Counted from the first letter of the stretch, positions 26,001 through 34,790 are shown. The stretch: DNA of 64,000 nt from Methylomicrobium sp035916875 (GCF_035916875.1 NZ_JAXUHN010000094.1:62001-126000), one strand, 5' to 3'. Made by a program: numbers and translations. The notes: a model not told the origin generated them from the letters alone.

Positions 26001-26379
26001 GGAAGAAACCGGGCAGGAGTTGGCGGTTGTTTCGCAACGGAATCAGGAAGTCAGGGGGCTTTTGGGGTTAGATGCGGTCTTTAAGCGGCTGTCGCTATTG
26101 CCTAGCCAGGATGCATGGCAGAGCAGGGTCAACGGCTCCTTGCGGGAAAAGTTGATGATGCTGACCGGCAGGCTGTTGATCGAGATCATGGCCGGTTCCG
26201 CGCCTTCTTGCGGCGCCTATTTCGAGGCGTTCAAAGCGCATGACGATATGATCCGTTATTCGAATCTAGTCCAGGAGATTAATCATTTTACGCCGACCAA
26301 TTTGTATCCCTATATAGTGCTTTGCGGTCAGATGGAAAGAGTGGTTGCCAGCCTTTCCTTACATTCAAGCGGCACGTAA
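22999..26379 (+). CDS. gdhB: NAD-specific glutamate dehydrogenase, short large-GDH variant
   Basis: This 1126-residue enzyme belongs to the large NAD-GDH family that oxidises glutamate to 2-oxoglutarate. Catalytic motifs are intact: RGGIRWSDRPDDFRSEILGL, VPTGAKGGFV, ADKGTAQFSDIAN, GDAFASGGSHGYNHK, GVGSMDGDVFGNGML and GGIGTYVK. Typical bacterial GDH180 proteins have about 1600 residues; this one lacks roughly the first 450-500, the part with the first ACT-like regulatory domains. The start overlaps the RsbW-like gene by 4 nt; an ATG at 23014 with AGGG is an alternative. The link with a partner switch suggests shared regulation. Confidence 0.9.
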   Translation: MNRALMKGNYETWRHALLRLAERALGKEQGRALCSKYRSLTTESYQSLVAPRFALKDMLHLEWLLSAECPSVGILSPCQKVEHYRLHFYSREERFLDEYIPVLENLHLRAMDHVQFIADVEGSSYFIKSFTIKPAQNPCASMARLKRRLLEAIRAILEMRVENDALNKLIILTGLDWQEIDVLRAYRNYYLQLGHRTTRASIHHALLCNPGVALCLYHYFDARFRPYLDDEDALLREEESLLPMHLELLQSMERVADLNDDRILRNLFNLIDATMRCNFHLRRQSSEYLIAFKIDSLGVIEMPPPKPQYEIFVHAAAMQGIHLRAGKVSRGGIRWSDRPDDFRSEILGLMQTQVSKNALIVPTGAKGGFVLTSIGLRRDIKEAGKQAYLTLIKGLLDLTDNYDDAQAVLHPPYLVVYDDPDPYLVVAADKGTAQFSDIANAVSKDYRFWLGDAFASGGSHGYNHKALGITARGAWECVKRHFRELGKNIQSEAFTVIGVGSMDGDVFGNGMLLSPCIRLLAAFSGQHIFLDPNPPEGDAALRERKRLFELPGSSWNDYDRTLLSEGGGVYLRSAKDIPLSPELKKWLGVHYRSLDGESLIRYLLTAETDLLWLGGIGTYVKASTEKHEDVSDRANDNVRVDASALRAKVVGEGANLGFTQQARIEYSLKGGKINTDAVDNSAGVDTSDHEVNLKIFLTLLHKKNLLSGGQTLFAEMTGQVCRLVLADNYAQSQCLSLEQLRAAESAAPFFEVAERLEAAGFFEGATELFPSEKEVQNRLAKTITRPEFAVLMSAVKMFFTDLIQEHTALLGDPCCDGYLHDYFPDPLVRDYQDVLYLHPLADKIKATFISNKIINQAGCCFLSTWVDGEKNDLLERINCYLGFERILQADDLRRRIEGLDNKIPAALQYECLLGTENMLERFCRWALRHHRRIRLDNATMERYQRYLQESWRYFSEQGGVNDESVKAHVARYQTQGIESDLALRMAFIAGLDDFLWLVDLAEETGQELAVVSQRNQEVRGLLGLDAVFKRLSLLPSQDAWQSRVNGSLREKLMMLTGRLLIEIMAGSAPSCGAYFEAFKAHDDMIRYSNLVQEINHFTPTNLYPYIVLCGQMERVVASLSLHSSGT

Positions 26380-26626
26380 AAAGCGTCCTCCCTTTGTATC
26401 ATTTCCGATCTCGGCCCGGATTGCCGTTTTGCATTGCTTTGGCGGTGCGTGAAACAGAGCGCCAAAGCCACCTATCTTTCGATAAGTTTCGGACGAACGT
26501 TCAGCCCTAAACATTATTGAATATTTAGGATTGACTTTTAAGAAAAGTAGACAAAACTTACCGTATATAAAAGAGCAGATTTCGCACCTGTATTCACAAT
26601 GAATGATAACGAGAGGGCTGAGAGTG

Positions 26627-27022
26627 ATGGAGAAGAAAATATATGGTAGAGTTTCGGAGAAACTTCCTGCGACCATCTTCAATGAAGGCGGCAGTGAACT
26701 GCATGTGACTGCTGTCGAAACGACGGGGGATGGCGTAAATGTTTTGTGCGATATTTATCAGCGTGATGCGATCGCGCCAGGCGGTAATTTTGTGATCGGC
26801 GGGCGTCCCATGCGGCTATCGATTGCGCTGAATCTCCCTGATGGCGAGGGGCAAAATGTTCCTGTGCAGGCGAAATGTCATATTGCCTATGCACGGCGTC
26901 TATCGAAGGAGCAGTGCATGATCTGCATGCGTTACGTCGAAATCGAAAATAACAGTCTGAATCGGTTGGTTAGCTACATTAGTAAATCGGCTGGATTCAA
27001 TCAGGCGCATCGGCCGATTTAG
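26627..27022 (+). CDS. Small PilZ-domain protein
   Basis: This 131-residue single-domain protein has the pattern of PilZ: a basic start (KKIYGRVSEK), a beta-barrel with VETTGDGVNV in the place of (D/N)xSxxG, and a C-terminal helix (VEIENNSLNRLVSYIS). The c-di-GMP-binding residues are not all canonical, so ligand binding is uncertain. The frame reaches an ATG at 26603; the ATG at 26627 gives the usual N-terminus. It stands alone between gdhB and the convergent glnD. Confidence 0.7.
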   Translation: MEKKIYGRVSEKLPATIFNEGGSELHVTAVETTGDGVNVLCDIYQRDAIAPGGNFVIGGRPMRLSIALNLPDGEGQNVPVQAKCHIAYARRLSKEQCMICMRYVEIENNSLNRLVSYISKSAGFNQAHRPI

Positions 27023-27122
27023 AAAGCAGGCCGCCACATCCTATACAATTCACCCTTTGTGGCTGCGCCAGGTTCCGCTCACAGGGGGAGGAGTTAGACA
27101 AAATTCAGTTTCCCCAAGTTTT

Positions 27123-29732
27123 TTACCCCTCCAGTGCGCTAATGATTTCTTTCCGCAGTTTTTCCTGAGTGCCGGGATCGGTAATCGGTCGCAGCGTGCT
27201 GTCGGTGACGTAGAACATATCTTCCACGCGGCTACCGATCGTGGTGATCTTGGCGTTATGCAGGTTGATGTGTTGCTTGACGAACGCGCGTCCGATTTTG
27301 GAAAGCAGGCCGGCGCTGTCGGTGGTGATCAACTCGATGATCGTGCAATGGCTCAAAGGATCATCATGAAACCGGATGCTGGTCGGAATCGGAAAGTGTT
27401 TGGCTTGCCGGGACTGGCGATGAATGTTTTTACGCTCCTGGACCGCTTTATGTAATAAATTGTTACGCAGTGCGGAGCAAATATGCACTTCACGGATCAG
27501 GTCTCTGATCGGTTCGCCGTTTTGTTCGAGTACTTGAAAGCTGTTCAGGACATAATTGTCCGTTGTTGTCATGATCCGGGCGTCGAGCACGGTCAGACCC
27601 AATTGGTCCAGTGTAGCGGTGCTGATCGAAAAGATGTTCCCTGCGTTTTTCGTATAGATGAAAACTTCCGCGCTGCCGCGCTGGGTTTGCGGACGCAGCA
27701 GGACTAGCGGCAACTCCTCTTCGCTGGAAGAGGCAATTGCAATCGTATGCCAGACGACTTCATTGGCCGAATAGCGCAGAAAATAATCGTCGTTCGCATG
27801 CTGCCAAGAGGCGTCGATATCTTGTTCGGACAAACCGAGTTGGATTAGTTCGTCGCGCGCTTCTTTCTTGGTTTCGAGGATGCGGTCGGTTTGGCCGACA
27901 GGGTTCGGCAAACCTCGGCGCAGCATCAGATGGGTCGCGGTATAAAGCTCTTTGAGTAGTGAATCCTTCCACGAATTCCACAGTTCAGGATTGGTCGCGC
28001 GAATGTCGGCGACGGTCAAGAGATAGAGGTGGTTCAAATACTCGACGCTGCCGACTTGTTGAGCGAACTCATGGATTATGTCCGGGTCGCCGATGTCCTT
28101 GCGTTGCGCGGTCATCGACATGATCAAATGGTTGCGCACCAGCCAAGCGACCAGTTTGGTGTCATGCGCGGAAAAACCGTGTTGCTGACAGAACTCTCGG
28201 GCGATATCTTCGCCGATCGACGAGTGGTCGCCGTTTCTGCCTTTGGCGATGTCGTGAAAAAGTCCAGCCAGGTAGAGCAGTTCGGGTTTACCGATCAAAA
28301 GGAAGATCTGATTGCAGAACGGCAGTTCATCTTTGTGCTTTTCGAGCGAGAAACGGCGTAGATTGCGGATCACGAACAGCGTATGTTCATCGACCGTATA
28401 GATATGGAACAGGTCGTACTGCATCCGGGCGACGATATTCGCGAAGCAGGGCAGATAGGCGGCCAGGATTCCATAGCGGTTCATCCTGCGCAGCTCATGG
28501 GTCAGGCCGCTGGGCTGCTGGAAAATTTCGACAAACAGACGATTCGCGTTCTTGTCATGGCGAAAGTTATCATCGATCAGGTGCAGATTTTTGCGGATAA
28601 GACGGATCGTGGCCGCGCGTACCCCTTTGAGTTTGGGATTTTGTTCCAGTATCAGAATCAGTTCGAGCAGGGCGGCAGGATTTTTGGCGAAGACCTGTTC
28701 GTCGACCGCTTCCAGATAGCCGTTGATCGCAACAAATTGCGCGTTTCCCGGAATCGGCTTGATGTCGGTATGGCCGTTGATAAAGCGTTCGTGAAACAGT
28801 TGCAGCAGCATTTCGTTCAAACGCTCGAGACCCTGCACGGTTTTGAAATAGAACTGCATGAACAGTTCGACATCTTGGTTGTAATGCTGATCTTCGCAAC
28901 TAAAGCCGAATTGAGTGGCCAGCTCGCGCTGATAGTCGAAAATCAGACGATCTTCGCAGCGGTTGGTCAGCAGGTGCAGCGCGTAACGGATACGCCAGAG
29001 CACCTCGACCGCATCCACTAGCTCGTTATATTCCGAGATGGGTAAAAAGCCATATTTGATCAGTTCCTTCAGCGTCGATGAATTGTAATGACGCTTGAAT
29101 ACCCAAGCAATCACCTGGCGGTCGCGTAACCCTCCGGGGCCTTCCTTGATGTTCGGCTCCAGGTTATAGGCAGTGTCATGGAATTTGGCGTAACGTTGCC
29201 GTTGCTCTTCCATCTTGGCGACGAAAAATTGGTCCGAAGGCCAAATCCTATCGGGCGAAATGTTTTCCCTGAGCGTTTCATAGAGATCCTGATTGCCGCA
29301 AATCAGGCGCATTTCCATCAAGCTGGTGATGATGGTCTGGTCGTCCCTCGCCAGACGCACGCATTCATTGATCGTACGCACGCTGTGGCCGGGTTTAAGG
29401 CCAATGTCCCAGAGAAAGGTGAAAAATTGCACTAGCGCGTCCTGATGAGGCGCGTCTCCTTCCGAATCGAGCAGGACCATGATGTCCACATCGGAACTAG
29501 GAAACAACTCACGCCGTCCGTAACCGCCGACCGCGACCAGGCTCAGGCGGAGCGCATGGTCGTCAAGAAAGCGACGCCAGCAACGGCACAGGAGAGCGTC
29601 GATGAAATCGGACCTGGCGTGCAGCAGCGGCAACACCGACCGGTGCGGATCGAATTGCAAGCTAAGCTCGGTGTTCTTCTCCTTGAGCAGTTGCTTAAAG
29701 AACGGCAGACTGTCGGAGGCGGAGAAGGGCAT
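27123..29732 (-). CDS. glnD: [Protein-PII] uridylyltransferase/uridylyl-removing enzyme
   Basis: This protein of about 869 residues senses glutamine and modifies PII. It has a nucleotidyltransferase domain (VGGYGRRELFPSSDVDIMVLL, split motif G-G...SDxD, about 60-85), a GlnE-like linker, an HD domain with LFHDIAKGRNGDHS (about 460) and two ACT domains (about 680-869). The frame runs back to 29867 inside map. I set the ATG at 29732; a TTG at 29753 with AAAGG is also plausible. It lies directly after map, the gammaproteobacterial order. Confidence 0.95.
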   Translation of the reverse strand: MPFSASDSLPFFKQLLKEKNTELSLQFDPHRSVLPLLHARSDFIDALLCRCWRRFLDDHALRLSLVAVGGYGRRELFPSSDVDIMVLLDSEGDAPHQDALVQFFTFLWDIGLKPGHSVRTINECVRLARDDQTIITSLMEMRLICGNQDLYETLRENISPDRIWPSDQFFVAKMEEQRQRYAKFHDTAYNLEPNIKEGPGGLRDRQVIAWVFKRHYNSSTLKELIKYGFLPISEYNELVDAVEVLWRIRYALHLLTNRCEDRLIFDYQRELATQFGFSCEDQHYNQDVELFMQFYFKTVQGLERLNEMLLQLFHERFINGHTDIKPIPGNAQFVAINGYLEAVDEQVFAKNPAALLELILILEQNPKLKGVRAATIRLIRKNLHLIDDNFRHDKNANRLFVEIFQQPSGLTHELRRMNRYGILAAYLPCFANIVARMQYDLFHIYTVDEHTLFVIRNLRRFSLEKHKDELPFCNQIFLLIGKPELLYLAGLFHDIAKGRNGDHSSIGEDIAREFCQQHGFSAHDTKLVAWLVRNHLIMSMTAQRKDIGDPDIIHEFAQQVGSVEYLNHLYLLTVADIRATNPELWNSWKDSLLKELYTATHLMLRRGLPNPVGQTDRILETKKEARDELIQLGLSEQDIDASWQHANDDYFLRYSANEVVWHTIAIASSSEEELPLVLLRPQTQRGSAEVFIYTKNAGNIFSISTATLDQLGLTVLDARIMTTTDNYVLNSFQVLEQNGEPIRDLIREVHICSALRNNLLHKAVQERKNIHRQSRQAKHFPIPTSIRFHDDPLSHCTIIELITTDSAGLLSKIGRAFVKQHINLHNAKITTIGSRVEDMFYVTDSTLRPITDPGTQEKLRKEIISALEG

Positions 29733-29758
29733 GGTATCGGTGATGTTGCGCAACGGAG

Positions 29759-30523
29759 TTACCTTTCTTCTTGTCGTAACGTCAGTATCTCGTATCCGTC
29801 GGCGGTGACCAACACCGTGTGCTCCCATTGCGCGGAGAGGCTGCGGTCCTTGGTCACGACGGTCCAACCGTCCGACAACACCTTGATATGCCGTTTGCCA
29901 AGATTGATCATCGGTTCGATCGTGAAGATCATGCCCGCTTGGAGCACTTCGCCGGTGCCGGCTTTACCGTAATGCAGCACTTGCGGGTCTTCGTGAAAGA
30001 TTTTGCCGATGCCGTGCCCGCAAAACTCCCTGACTACCGAGTAACGGTTGCCTTCCGCGTGCTTCTGGATCGCCTCGCCGATGTCGCCCAGTGTCGCGCC
30101 CGGTTTGACCTGCTGGATGCCAAGATACATCGATTCCCGAGTCACGTTGATCAAGCGCTTGGCGTGTGGGCTGACCTCGCCGACACAGAACATTTTGCTG
30201 GTGTCGCCGTGATAGCCATCCTTGATCACGGTAATGTCGATATTGACGATGTCGCCGGACTTTAGCTTTTTTTCGCCGGGAATGCCGTGGCAGACCTGCT
30301 GATTGATCGAGGTGCAGATCGATTTCGGAAAGCCGCGGTAATTCAGTGGCGCCGGAATTGCATTTTGCACATTCACGATGTAATCGTGACAGATGTTGTT
30401 TAGTTCATTGGTCGTAATGCCCGGAACGACATGCGGTTCGATCATTTCCAGCACTTCGGCGGCCAAGCGGCCGGCAATGCGCATTTTTTCGATTTCAGTT
30501 TCGGTTTTGATGGTGATGCTCAT
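29759..30523 (-). CDS. map: Methionine aminopeptidase type I
   Basis: This 254-residue cobalt/iron metalloprotease removes N-terminal methionine. Ligand motifs are VNIDITVIKDGYHGDTSKM (two Asp), FCGHGIGKIFHEDP (His), FTIEPM (Glu) and WEHTVLVT (Glu). The frame could open at TTG 30547 but the ATG at 30523 fits family length. It is divergent from rpsB, followed by glnD, as in E. coli. Confidence 0.96.
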   Translation of the reverse strand: MSITIKTETEIEKMRIAGRLAAEVLEMIEPHVVPGITTNELNNICHDYIVNVQNAIPAPLNYRGFPKSICTSINQQVCHGIPGEKKLKSGDIVNIDITVIKDGYHGDTSKMFCVGEVSPHAKRLINVTRESMYLGIQQVKPGATLGDIGEAIQKHAEGNRYSVVREFCGHGIGKIFHEDPQVLHYGKAGTGEVLQAGMIFTIEPMINLGKRHIKVLSDGWTVVTKDRSLSAQWEHTVLVTADGYEILTLRQEER

Positions 30524-30956
30524 GGATTGGGCAAAGACTCGGGGCAATTTAGAGAGTTTGATTAAAGGTAAAGTGGCATTGCTGGTTTACGGCGCAAGGA
30601 ACATCCTGAGAGTTGCCGTAAATAATCCTTACAATATACCACATCTGGATTACTGGCGGGCTTTGGAGGTATGTTTTTCGCGGTAATACGCCGATGTATT
30701 ATTGGGTTGATTTGTCCCCATAGTGATGAACTTATGCCAGGGCGTAACAGGCAGCGGCCAGGAATACAATTTGTTGATTGCGTCAGAATATGGTATAAAG
30801 TTAGGTTCAGTTTTTCTGAAATAAATACTCACCGTTACCGTCACACTTGCCAGGGTGCCTGCTTTAATCGATACTGCAGCGGGTTGGCAAGCGGGGTAAA
30901 GGGAGGCGTAACCCACCGGAACTTTGTTCCGAAATTTTATACTTAGGAGAAAATTA
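30524..30956. other. Divergent map/rpsB control region and rpsB leader
   Basis: This 433-bp region has no convincing gene. It contains the rpsB promoter (30771-30799) and a leader of about 150 nt that ends in the TAGGAGA ribosome binding site at 30944-30950. In gammaproteobacteria the rpsB leader is a conserved structure to which ribosomal protein S2 binds to repress rpsB and tsf. A comparable role here is inference. Confidence 0.55.
30771..30799 (+). promoter_or_regulatory. rpsB-tsf promoter
   Basis: TTGTTG (30771-30776) and TATAAA (30794-30799) are exactly 17 bp apart, with TGG directly before the -10 (ATATGGTATAAAG). This closely resembles the extended -10 promoter conserved in front of rpsB in gammaproteobacteria. 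It gives a leader of about 150 nt. Confidence 0.75.
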
Positions 30957-31700
30957 ATGGCGGCAGTTTCAATGCGTCAAATGTTGGAAGCAGGCGTTCA
31001 TTTTGGACACCAAACCCGTTACTGGAACCCGAAAATGGCTTCATACCTGTTCGGCGCCCGTAACAAGATCCATATCATCGATCTGGAAAAAACGCTTCCT
31101 CTGTTCAACGACGCGATGAATTATCTGGGTCAAATGTCCGCAAACAAAGGCAACATCCTGTTTGTCGGCACCAAGAAAGCGGCGCGCAAAGTGATTGCGG
31201 AAGAGGCGAGCCGTTGCGGCATGCCTTATGTCAACCATCGTTGGCTGGGCGGCATGCTGACCAATTTCAAGACCATCAAAAAGTCGATCAATCGCTTGAA
31301 GGAACTGGAAGCGATGAAGGCCGACGGCACCCTGTATCAGCGCTTCGGCAAGAAAGAAGCCCTGATGATGGAACGCGAACTCGAGAAACTCGAGCGCAGC
31401 CTGGGCGGCATCAAAGACATGAGAGGCATTCCGGACGTGATTTTCGTGCTGGATGTCGGTTACGAAAAAAATGCGATCAGCGAAGCCAAAAAACTCGGCA
31501 TTCCGGTGGTCGGCGTTGTCGATTCGAACAACTCGCCGGAAAGCATCGATTATGTGATTCCGGGCAATGACGATTCGATCCGCGCGGTTAAATTGTATTG
31601 CGAATGCGCTTCCGCAGCGGTTTTAGAAGCGAAAGCCGCGACGCAAGGATTGTCGGCCAAAGCGGATGACTTCGTTGAAGAGGCTCCGGCAGCCGAATAA
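30957..31700 (+). CDS. rpsB: 30S ribosomal protein S2
   Basis: This 247-residue protein begins MAAVSMRQMLEAGVHFGHQT and contains YWNPKMASYLFGARNKIHII and RWLGGMLTNFKTI, all standard for S2. The start at 30957 has TAGGAGA 6 nt upstream; the frame upstream to 30924 is not coding. It is first in the operon with tsf, pyrH and frr. Confidence 0.98.
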   Translation: MAAVSMRQMLEAGVHFGHQTRYWNPKMASYLFGARNKIHIIDLEKTLPLFNDAMNYLGQMSANKGNILFVGTKKAARKVIAEEASRCGMPYVNHRWLGGMLTNFKTIKKSINRLKELEAMKADGTLYQRFGKKEALMMERELEKLERSLGGIKDMRGIPDVIFVLDVGYEKNAISEAKKLGIPVVGVVDSNNSPESIDYVIPGNDDSIRAVKLYCECASAAVLEAKAATQGLSAKADDFVEEAPAAE

Positions 31701-31726
31701 GCCGAAACAGCGTTTCGATGAGACCT

Positions 31727-31754
31727 GAAAACGCCTCCTTTTGGGGGCGTTTTC
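31727..31754 (+). terminator. rpsB-tsf intercistronic hairpin
   Basis: GAAAACGCCTCC (31727-31738) pairs with GGGGGCGTTTTC (31743-31754) around a TTTT loop. It lies between rpsB and tsf, where E. coli has a partial terminator that lowers tsf expression relative to rpsB. The U-rich part lies inside the stem, so read-through is likely. Confidence 0.7.
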
Positions 31755-31785
31755 ATAGTGATGACAAGTTGAGGAAAAAAAGAGA

Positions 31786-32667
31786 ATGAGTATTACTGCG
31801 GGTATGGTTAAGGAACTGCGTGAAAGAACCGGTTCTGGCATGATGGAATGTAAAAAAGCCCTGCAAGAGGCCAACGGCGACATGGAGTTGGCGATTGAAA
31901 ACATGCGCAAGGCCGGTCTTGCGAAGGCAGACAAAAAATCCGGCCGTATCGCGGCGGAAGGCAGTATTGGCGCCAAGATCAGCGACGACGAAAAAACCGC
32001 CGCAATCGTCGACATCAACTGTGAAACCGATTTTGTCGCCAAGTCGCCGGATTTCGTCAAGTTCGTGAACGACGTGGCTTCCGCTTTGCTTAACGCCGAC
32101 GTTGCGACCGATGCGCAATTGCTCGACGTAAAACTGGGCGACGGCGCAACCGTTGAAGAAACCCGCCGCGCGCTGATCGCGAAACTGGGCGAAAACATCA
32201 CGGTCAGACGCTTCGAAAGATTCCACACAGCGGAAGGCGGCACCGCTTGCTATCTGCACGGCAGCAAGATCGGCGTGATCGTCGAGCTGGCCAAAGCCGA
32301 CAAGGAATTGGGCAAGGATGTGGCGATGCATATCGCGGCGAGCAAGCCGATCTGCGTTTCAGAGGCTGAGGTTTCCCAGGAAACTATCGAAAAGGAAAAG
32401 GAAATCTTTAAGGCGCAAGCGGCCGAAAGTGGCAAACCAGCCGACATCATCGAAAAAATGGTCGCCGGACGGATCAGCAAATTCTTCGCGGAAGTGACCT
32501 TGCTGGGTCAACCGTTCATCAAGGACGACAAAGTTTCGGTCGGCAAGCTGGTGTCTTCAAAAGGCAACGGCGTCGTGCGTTTCAGCCGCCTGGAAGTCGG
32601 TGAAGGCATCGAAAAGAAAGAAGAAAACTTTGCCGAAGAAGTGATGGCGCAAGTGCGGGCCAGCTAA
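31786..32667 (+). CDS. tsf: Translation elongation factor Ts
   Basis: This 293-residue guanine nucleotide exchange factor for EF-Tu starts MSITAGMVKELRERTGSGMM and has ECKKALQEANGD, VDINCETDFVAKSPDF and VARVIS-like tracts in the normal order. The length is slightly above E. coli (283). It is the second gene of the rpsB operon. Confidence 0.98.
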   Translation: MSITAGMVKELRERTGSGMMECKKALQEANGDMELAIENMRKAGLAKADKKSGRIAAEGSIGAKISDDEKTAAIVDINCETDFVAKSPDFVKFVNDVASALLNADVATDAQLLDVKLGDGATVEETRRALIAKLGENITVRRFERFHTAEGGTACYLHGSKIGVIVELAKADKELGKDVAMHIAASKPICVSEAEVSQETIEKEKEIFKAQAAESGKPADIIEKMVAGRISKFFAEVTLLGQPFIKDDKVSVGKLVSSKGNGVVRFSRLEVGEGIEKKEENFAEEVMAQVRAS

Positions 32668-32725
32668 ATTTGGTCTGACGGCAGGCCTTGTAACAAGCTA
32701 TTAATAAACCATCCGACAAAGAACT

Positions 32726-33451
32726 ATGAAAAAACCGATTTGCCAGAGAATTTTATTAAAGCTGAGCGGCGAGGCGCTGATGAGCGAAACGGGCGGCAGC
32801 ATCGACTCCGATATCCTGAATCGCCTGGCCGCCGAAATCAAGGAATTATCCGATTTCGGCGTCCAGATCGGTCTGGTAATCGGCGGCGGCAATATCCTGC
32901 GCGGCGCAGATAAGGCCTCCGAGGGATTGGACCGGGTCACCAGCGACCAGATGGGCATGCTGGCGACCGTGATCAATGCGCTGGCGATGCAGGATGCGCT
33001 CGAGCATCAGGGCTTGCAGGCCCGGGTGATGTCCGCGCTGAAAATCAATCAGGTCTGCGAGGATTATATTCGCCGCCGCGCGGTCCGTCATCTGGAAAAA
33101 GGCCGGATTGTGATTTTTGCGGCCGGCACCGGCAATCCCTTCTTTACGACCGATTCGGCGGCCAGTCTCCGGGCGATCGAAATCAATGCGGAATTGATGA
33201 TCAAAGCGACCAAGGTCAAAGGCGTCTATTCGGCCGACCCCGAAAAAGTCAAGGACGCCGTCTTCTATCAGCGTCTGACTTATGACGAGGCGCTGGACCA
33301 GCGGTTGAATGTGATGGACACCACCGCCTTAGTGCTGTGCCGTGACAATAACATTCCGATGCGGGTAATGAACATCTTTGAACAGGGTGCGGTGATGCGG
33401 TTGATGAAGGGCGAAGAAATCGGTTCGCTGATTGAACGAGGAACAAAATAA
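32726..33451 (+). CDS. pyrH: UMP kinase
   Basis: This 241-residue hexameric kinase of the amino-acid kinase fold phosphorylates UMP. Motifs are RILLKLSGEALMSE, IGLVIGGGNILRG, VTSDQMGMLATVINALAMQD (written here in part), GTGNPFFTTDSAASLRA and KATKVKGVYSADP. It overlaps frr by one base (TAATG). Confidence 0.98.
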   Translation: MKKPICQRILLKLSGEALMSETGGSIDSDILNRLAAEIKELSDFGVQIGLVIGGGNILRGADKASEGLDRVTSDQMGMLATVINALAMQDALEHQGLQARVMSALKINQVCEDYIRRRAVRHLEKGRIVIFAAGTGNPFFTTDSAASLRAIEINAELMIKATKVKGVYSADPEKVKDAVFYQRLTYDEALDQRLNVMDTTALVLCRDNNIPMRVMNIFEQGAVMRLMKGEEIGSLIERGTK

Positions 33452-34008
33452 TGATGAATGATATTCAACAGGATGCAGCGTCCCGCATGGGCAAAAGCAT
33501 CGAAGCGCTGAAACATGAGTTTTCGAAGATCCGAACCGGGCGCGCGCATCCGAGCCTGCTCGACCAGATCAGCGTGTCTTATTACGGCACCGATTCGTCG
33601 CTGTCCCAGGTCGCGAATATTGCGGTCGAGGACGCTCGGACGTTGACGATTACGCCATGGGAAAAAAACATGGTGCAGGCGATCGAGAAAGCGATCATGA
33701 AGTCGGATCTCGGTCTTAACCCTTCCACCAACGGCATGACGATCCGTATCCCGTTGCCCCCGTTGACCGAGCAACGCCGCCGCGAACTGGTCAAGGTTGT
33801 CAAACACGAGGCCGAAAACGGCCGGGTGGCGATCCGCAACATCCGTCGCGACGCAAATAACGCGATCAAGGAAGCCTTGAAGGAAAAGCTGATTTCCGAA
33901 GATGACGCTCGCAACGCGGAAGAAAAAATTCAAAAAATTACCGACCAATTTGTCAAGGAAGTCGAAAAGTTGTTGGAAGCCAAAGAAGCCGATCTGTTGT
34001 CGCTTTGA
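33451..34008 (+). CDS. frr: Ribosome recycling factor
   Basis: This 185-residue protein frees ribosomes after termination together with EF-G. Typical tracts are KIRTGRAHPSLLDQI, YYGTDSSLSQVANI and IRNIRRDANNAIKE. The start has GAGGA 8 nt upstream. A second Met directly follows the first. Confidence 0.98.
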   Translation: MMNDIQQDAASRMGKSIEALKHEFSKIRTGRAHPSLLDQISVSYYGTDSSLSQVANIAVEDARTLTITPWEKNMVQAIEKAIMKSDLGLNPSTNGMTIRIPLPPLTEQRRRELVKVVKHEAENGRVAIRNIRRDANNAIKEALKEKLISEDDARNAEEKIQKITDQFVKEVEKLLEAKEADLLSL

Positions 34009-34022
34009 TTCGGATGCCAGCC

Positions 34023-34790
34023 ATGTCGTCAGACAACGCTTGCTTTAACCCCATCGATAACGGCGTTCCGCGCCATATCGCGATCATCATGGACGGCAAT
34101 GGCCGTTGGGCGCAGAAACGCTTCATGCCTCGCGCCGTCGGTCATCGGGCGGGCGTGAAGGCGGTTCGCAAAATCGTCGAGCACTGCGCCAAAGATGGGG
34201 TCGAAGTGTTGACTCTATTCGCATTCAGTAGCGAAAACTGGCGGCGGCCATCCGAGGAAGTGTCGCTGTTGATGGAATTGTTTTTGTCGACGCTCCAGGG
34301 TGAAATCAACAAACTGGATAAAAACAATATTCGCCTGCGCTTCATCGGCGATAGAAGCCGCTTTTCTGAGTCATTGCAAAAAAAAATGCTCGAAGGCGAG
34401 GCGCAAACCAGCGCTAATACTGCATTGACCTTGGTTATTGCAGTCAACTACGGTGGCCGTTGGGATTTATGTCAGGCATTTCGCACAGTTAATCAAAAAA
34501 TTTTGGCCGGCGAATTGAAGGCGCAAGACATCGATGAAAATCTGATCAATCGCCATTTATCGACCGCGGATTTGCCGGAACCGGATTTATTCATTAGAAC
34601 CGGTGGCGAGCAGCGTGTCAGTAATTTTTTATTATGGCAACTCGCCTATTCCGAATTGTATTTCACCGATACCCTCTGGCCTGATTTCGACCAGAAATCG
34701 CTCGAAGAGGCGATCTTGAGTTTCAAAGGCCGGCAAAGGCGCTTCGGTCATACCGGCGAGCAGGTGCTCGGCAAAGCAGTTACCCTCTAA
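34023..34790 (+). CDS. uppS: Undecaprenyl diphosphate synthase
   Basis: This protein of about 255 residues is a cis-prenyltransferase that builds the C55 lipid carrier for peptidoglycan and LPS. Motifs are HIAIIMDGNGRWAQ (catalytic Asp), GHRAGVKAVRKIVEHC, FAFSSENWRRP and EPDLFIRTGGEQRVSNFLLWQ. The frame extends to a TTG at 34005 and an ATG at 34014 inside the frr end; the start is not clear since no strong ribosome binding site is visible. Confidence 0.96.
   Translation: MSSDNACFNPIDNGVPRHIAIIMDGNGRWAQKRFMPRAVGHRAGVKAVRKIVEHCAKDGVEVLTLFAFSSENWRRPSEEVSLLMELFLSTLQGEINKLDKNNIRLRFIGDRSRFSESLQKKMLEGEAQTSANTALTLVIAVNYGGRWDLCQAFRTVNQKILAGELKAQDIDENLINRHLSTADLPEPDLFIRTGGEQRVSNFLLWQLAYSELYFTDTLWPDFDQKSLEEAILSFKGRQRRFGHTGEQVLGKAVTL

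Noticed and set aside
29733..29867. Upstream extension of glnD
   Set aside because: It overlaps the map 3' end; the residues are low-complexity and not GlnD-like.
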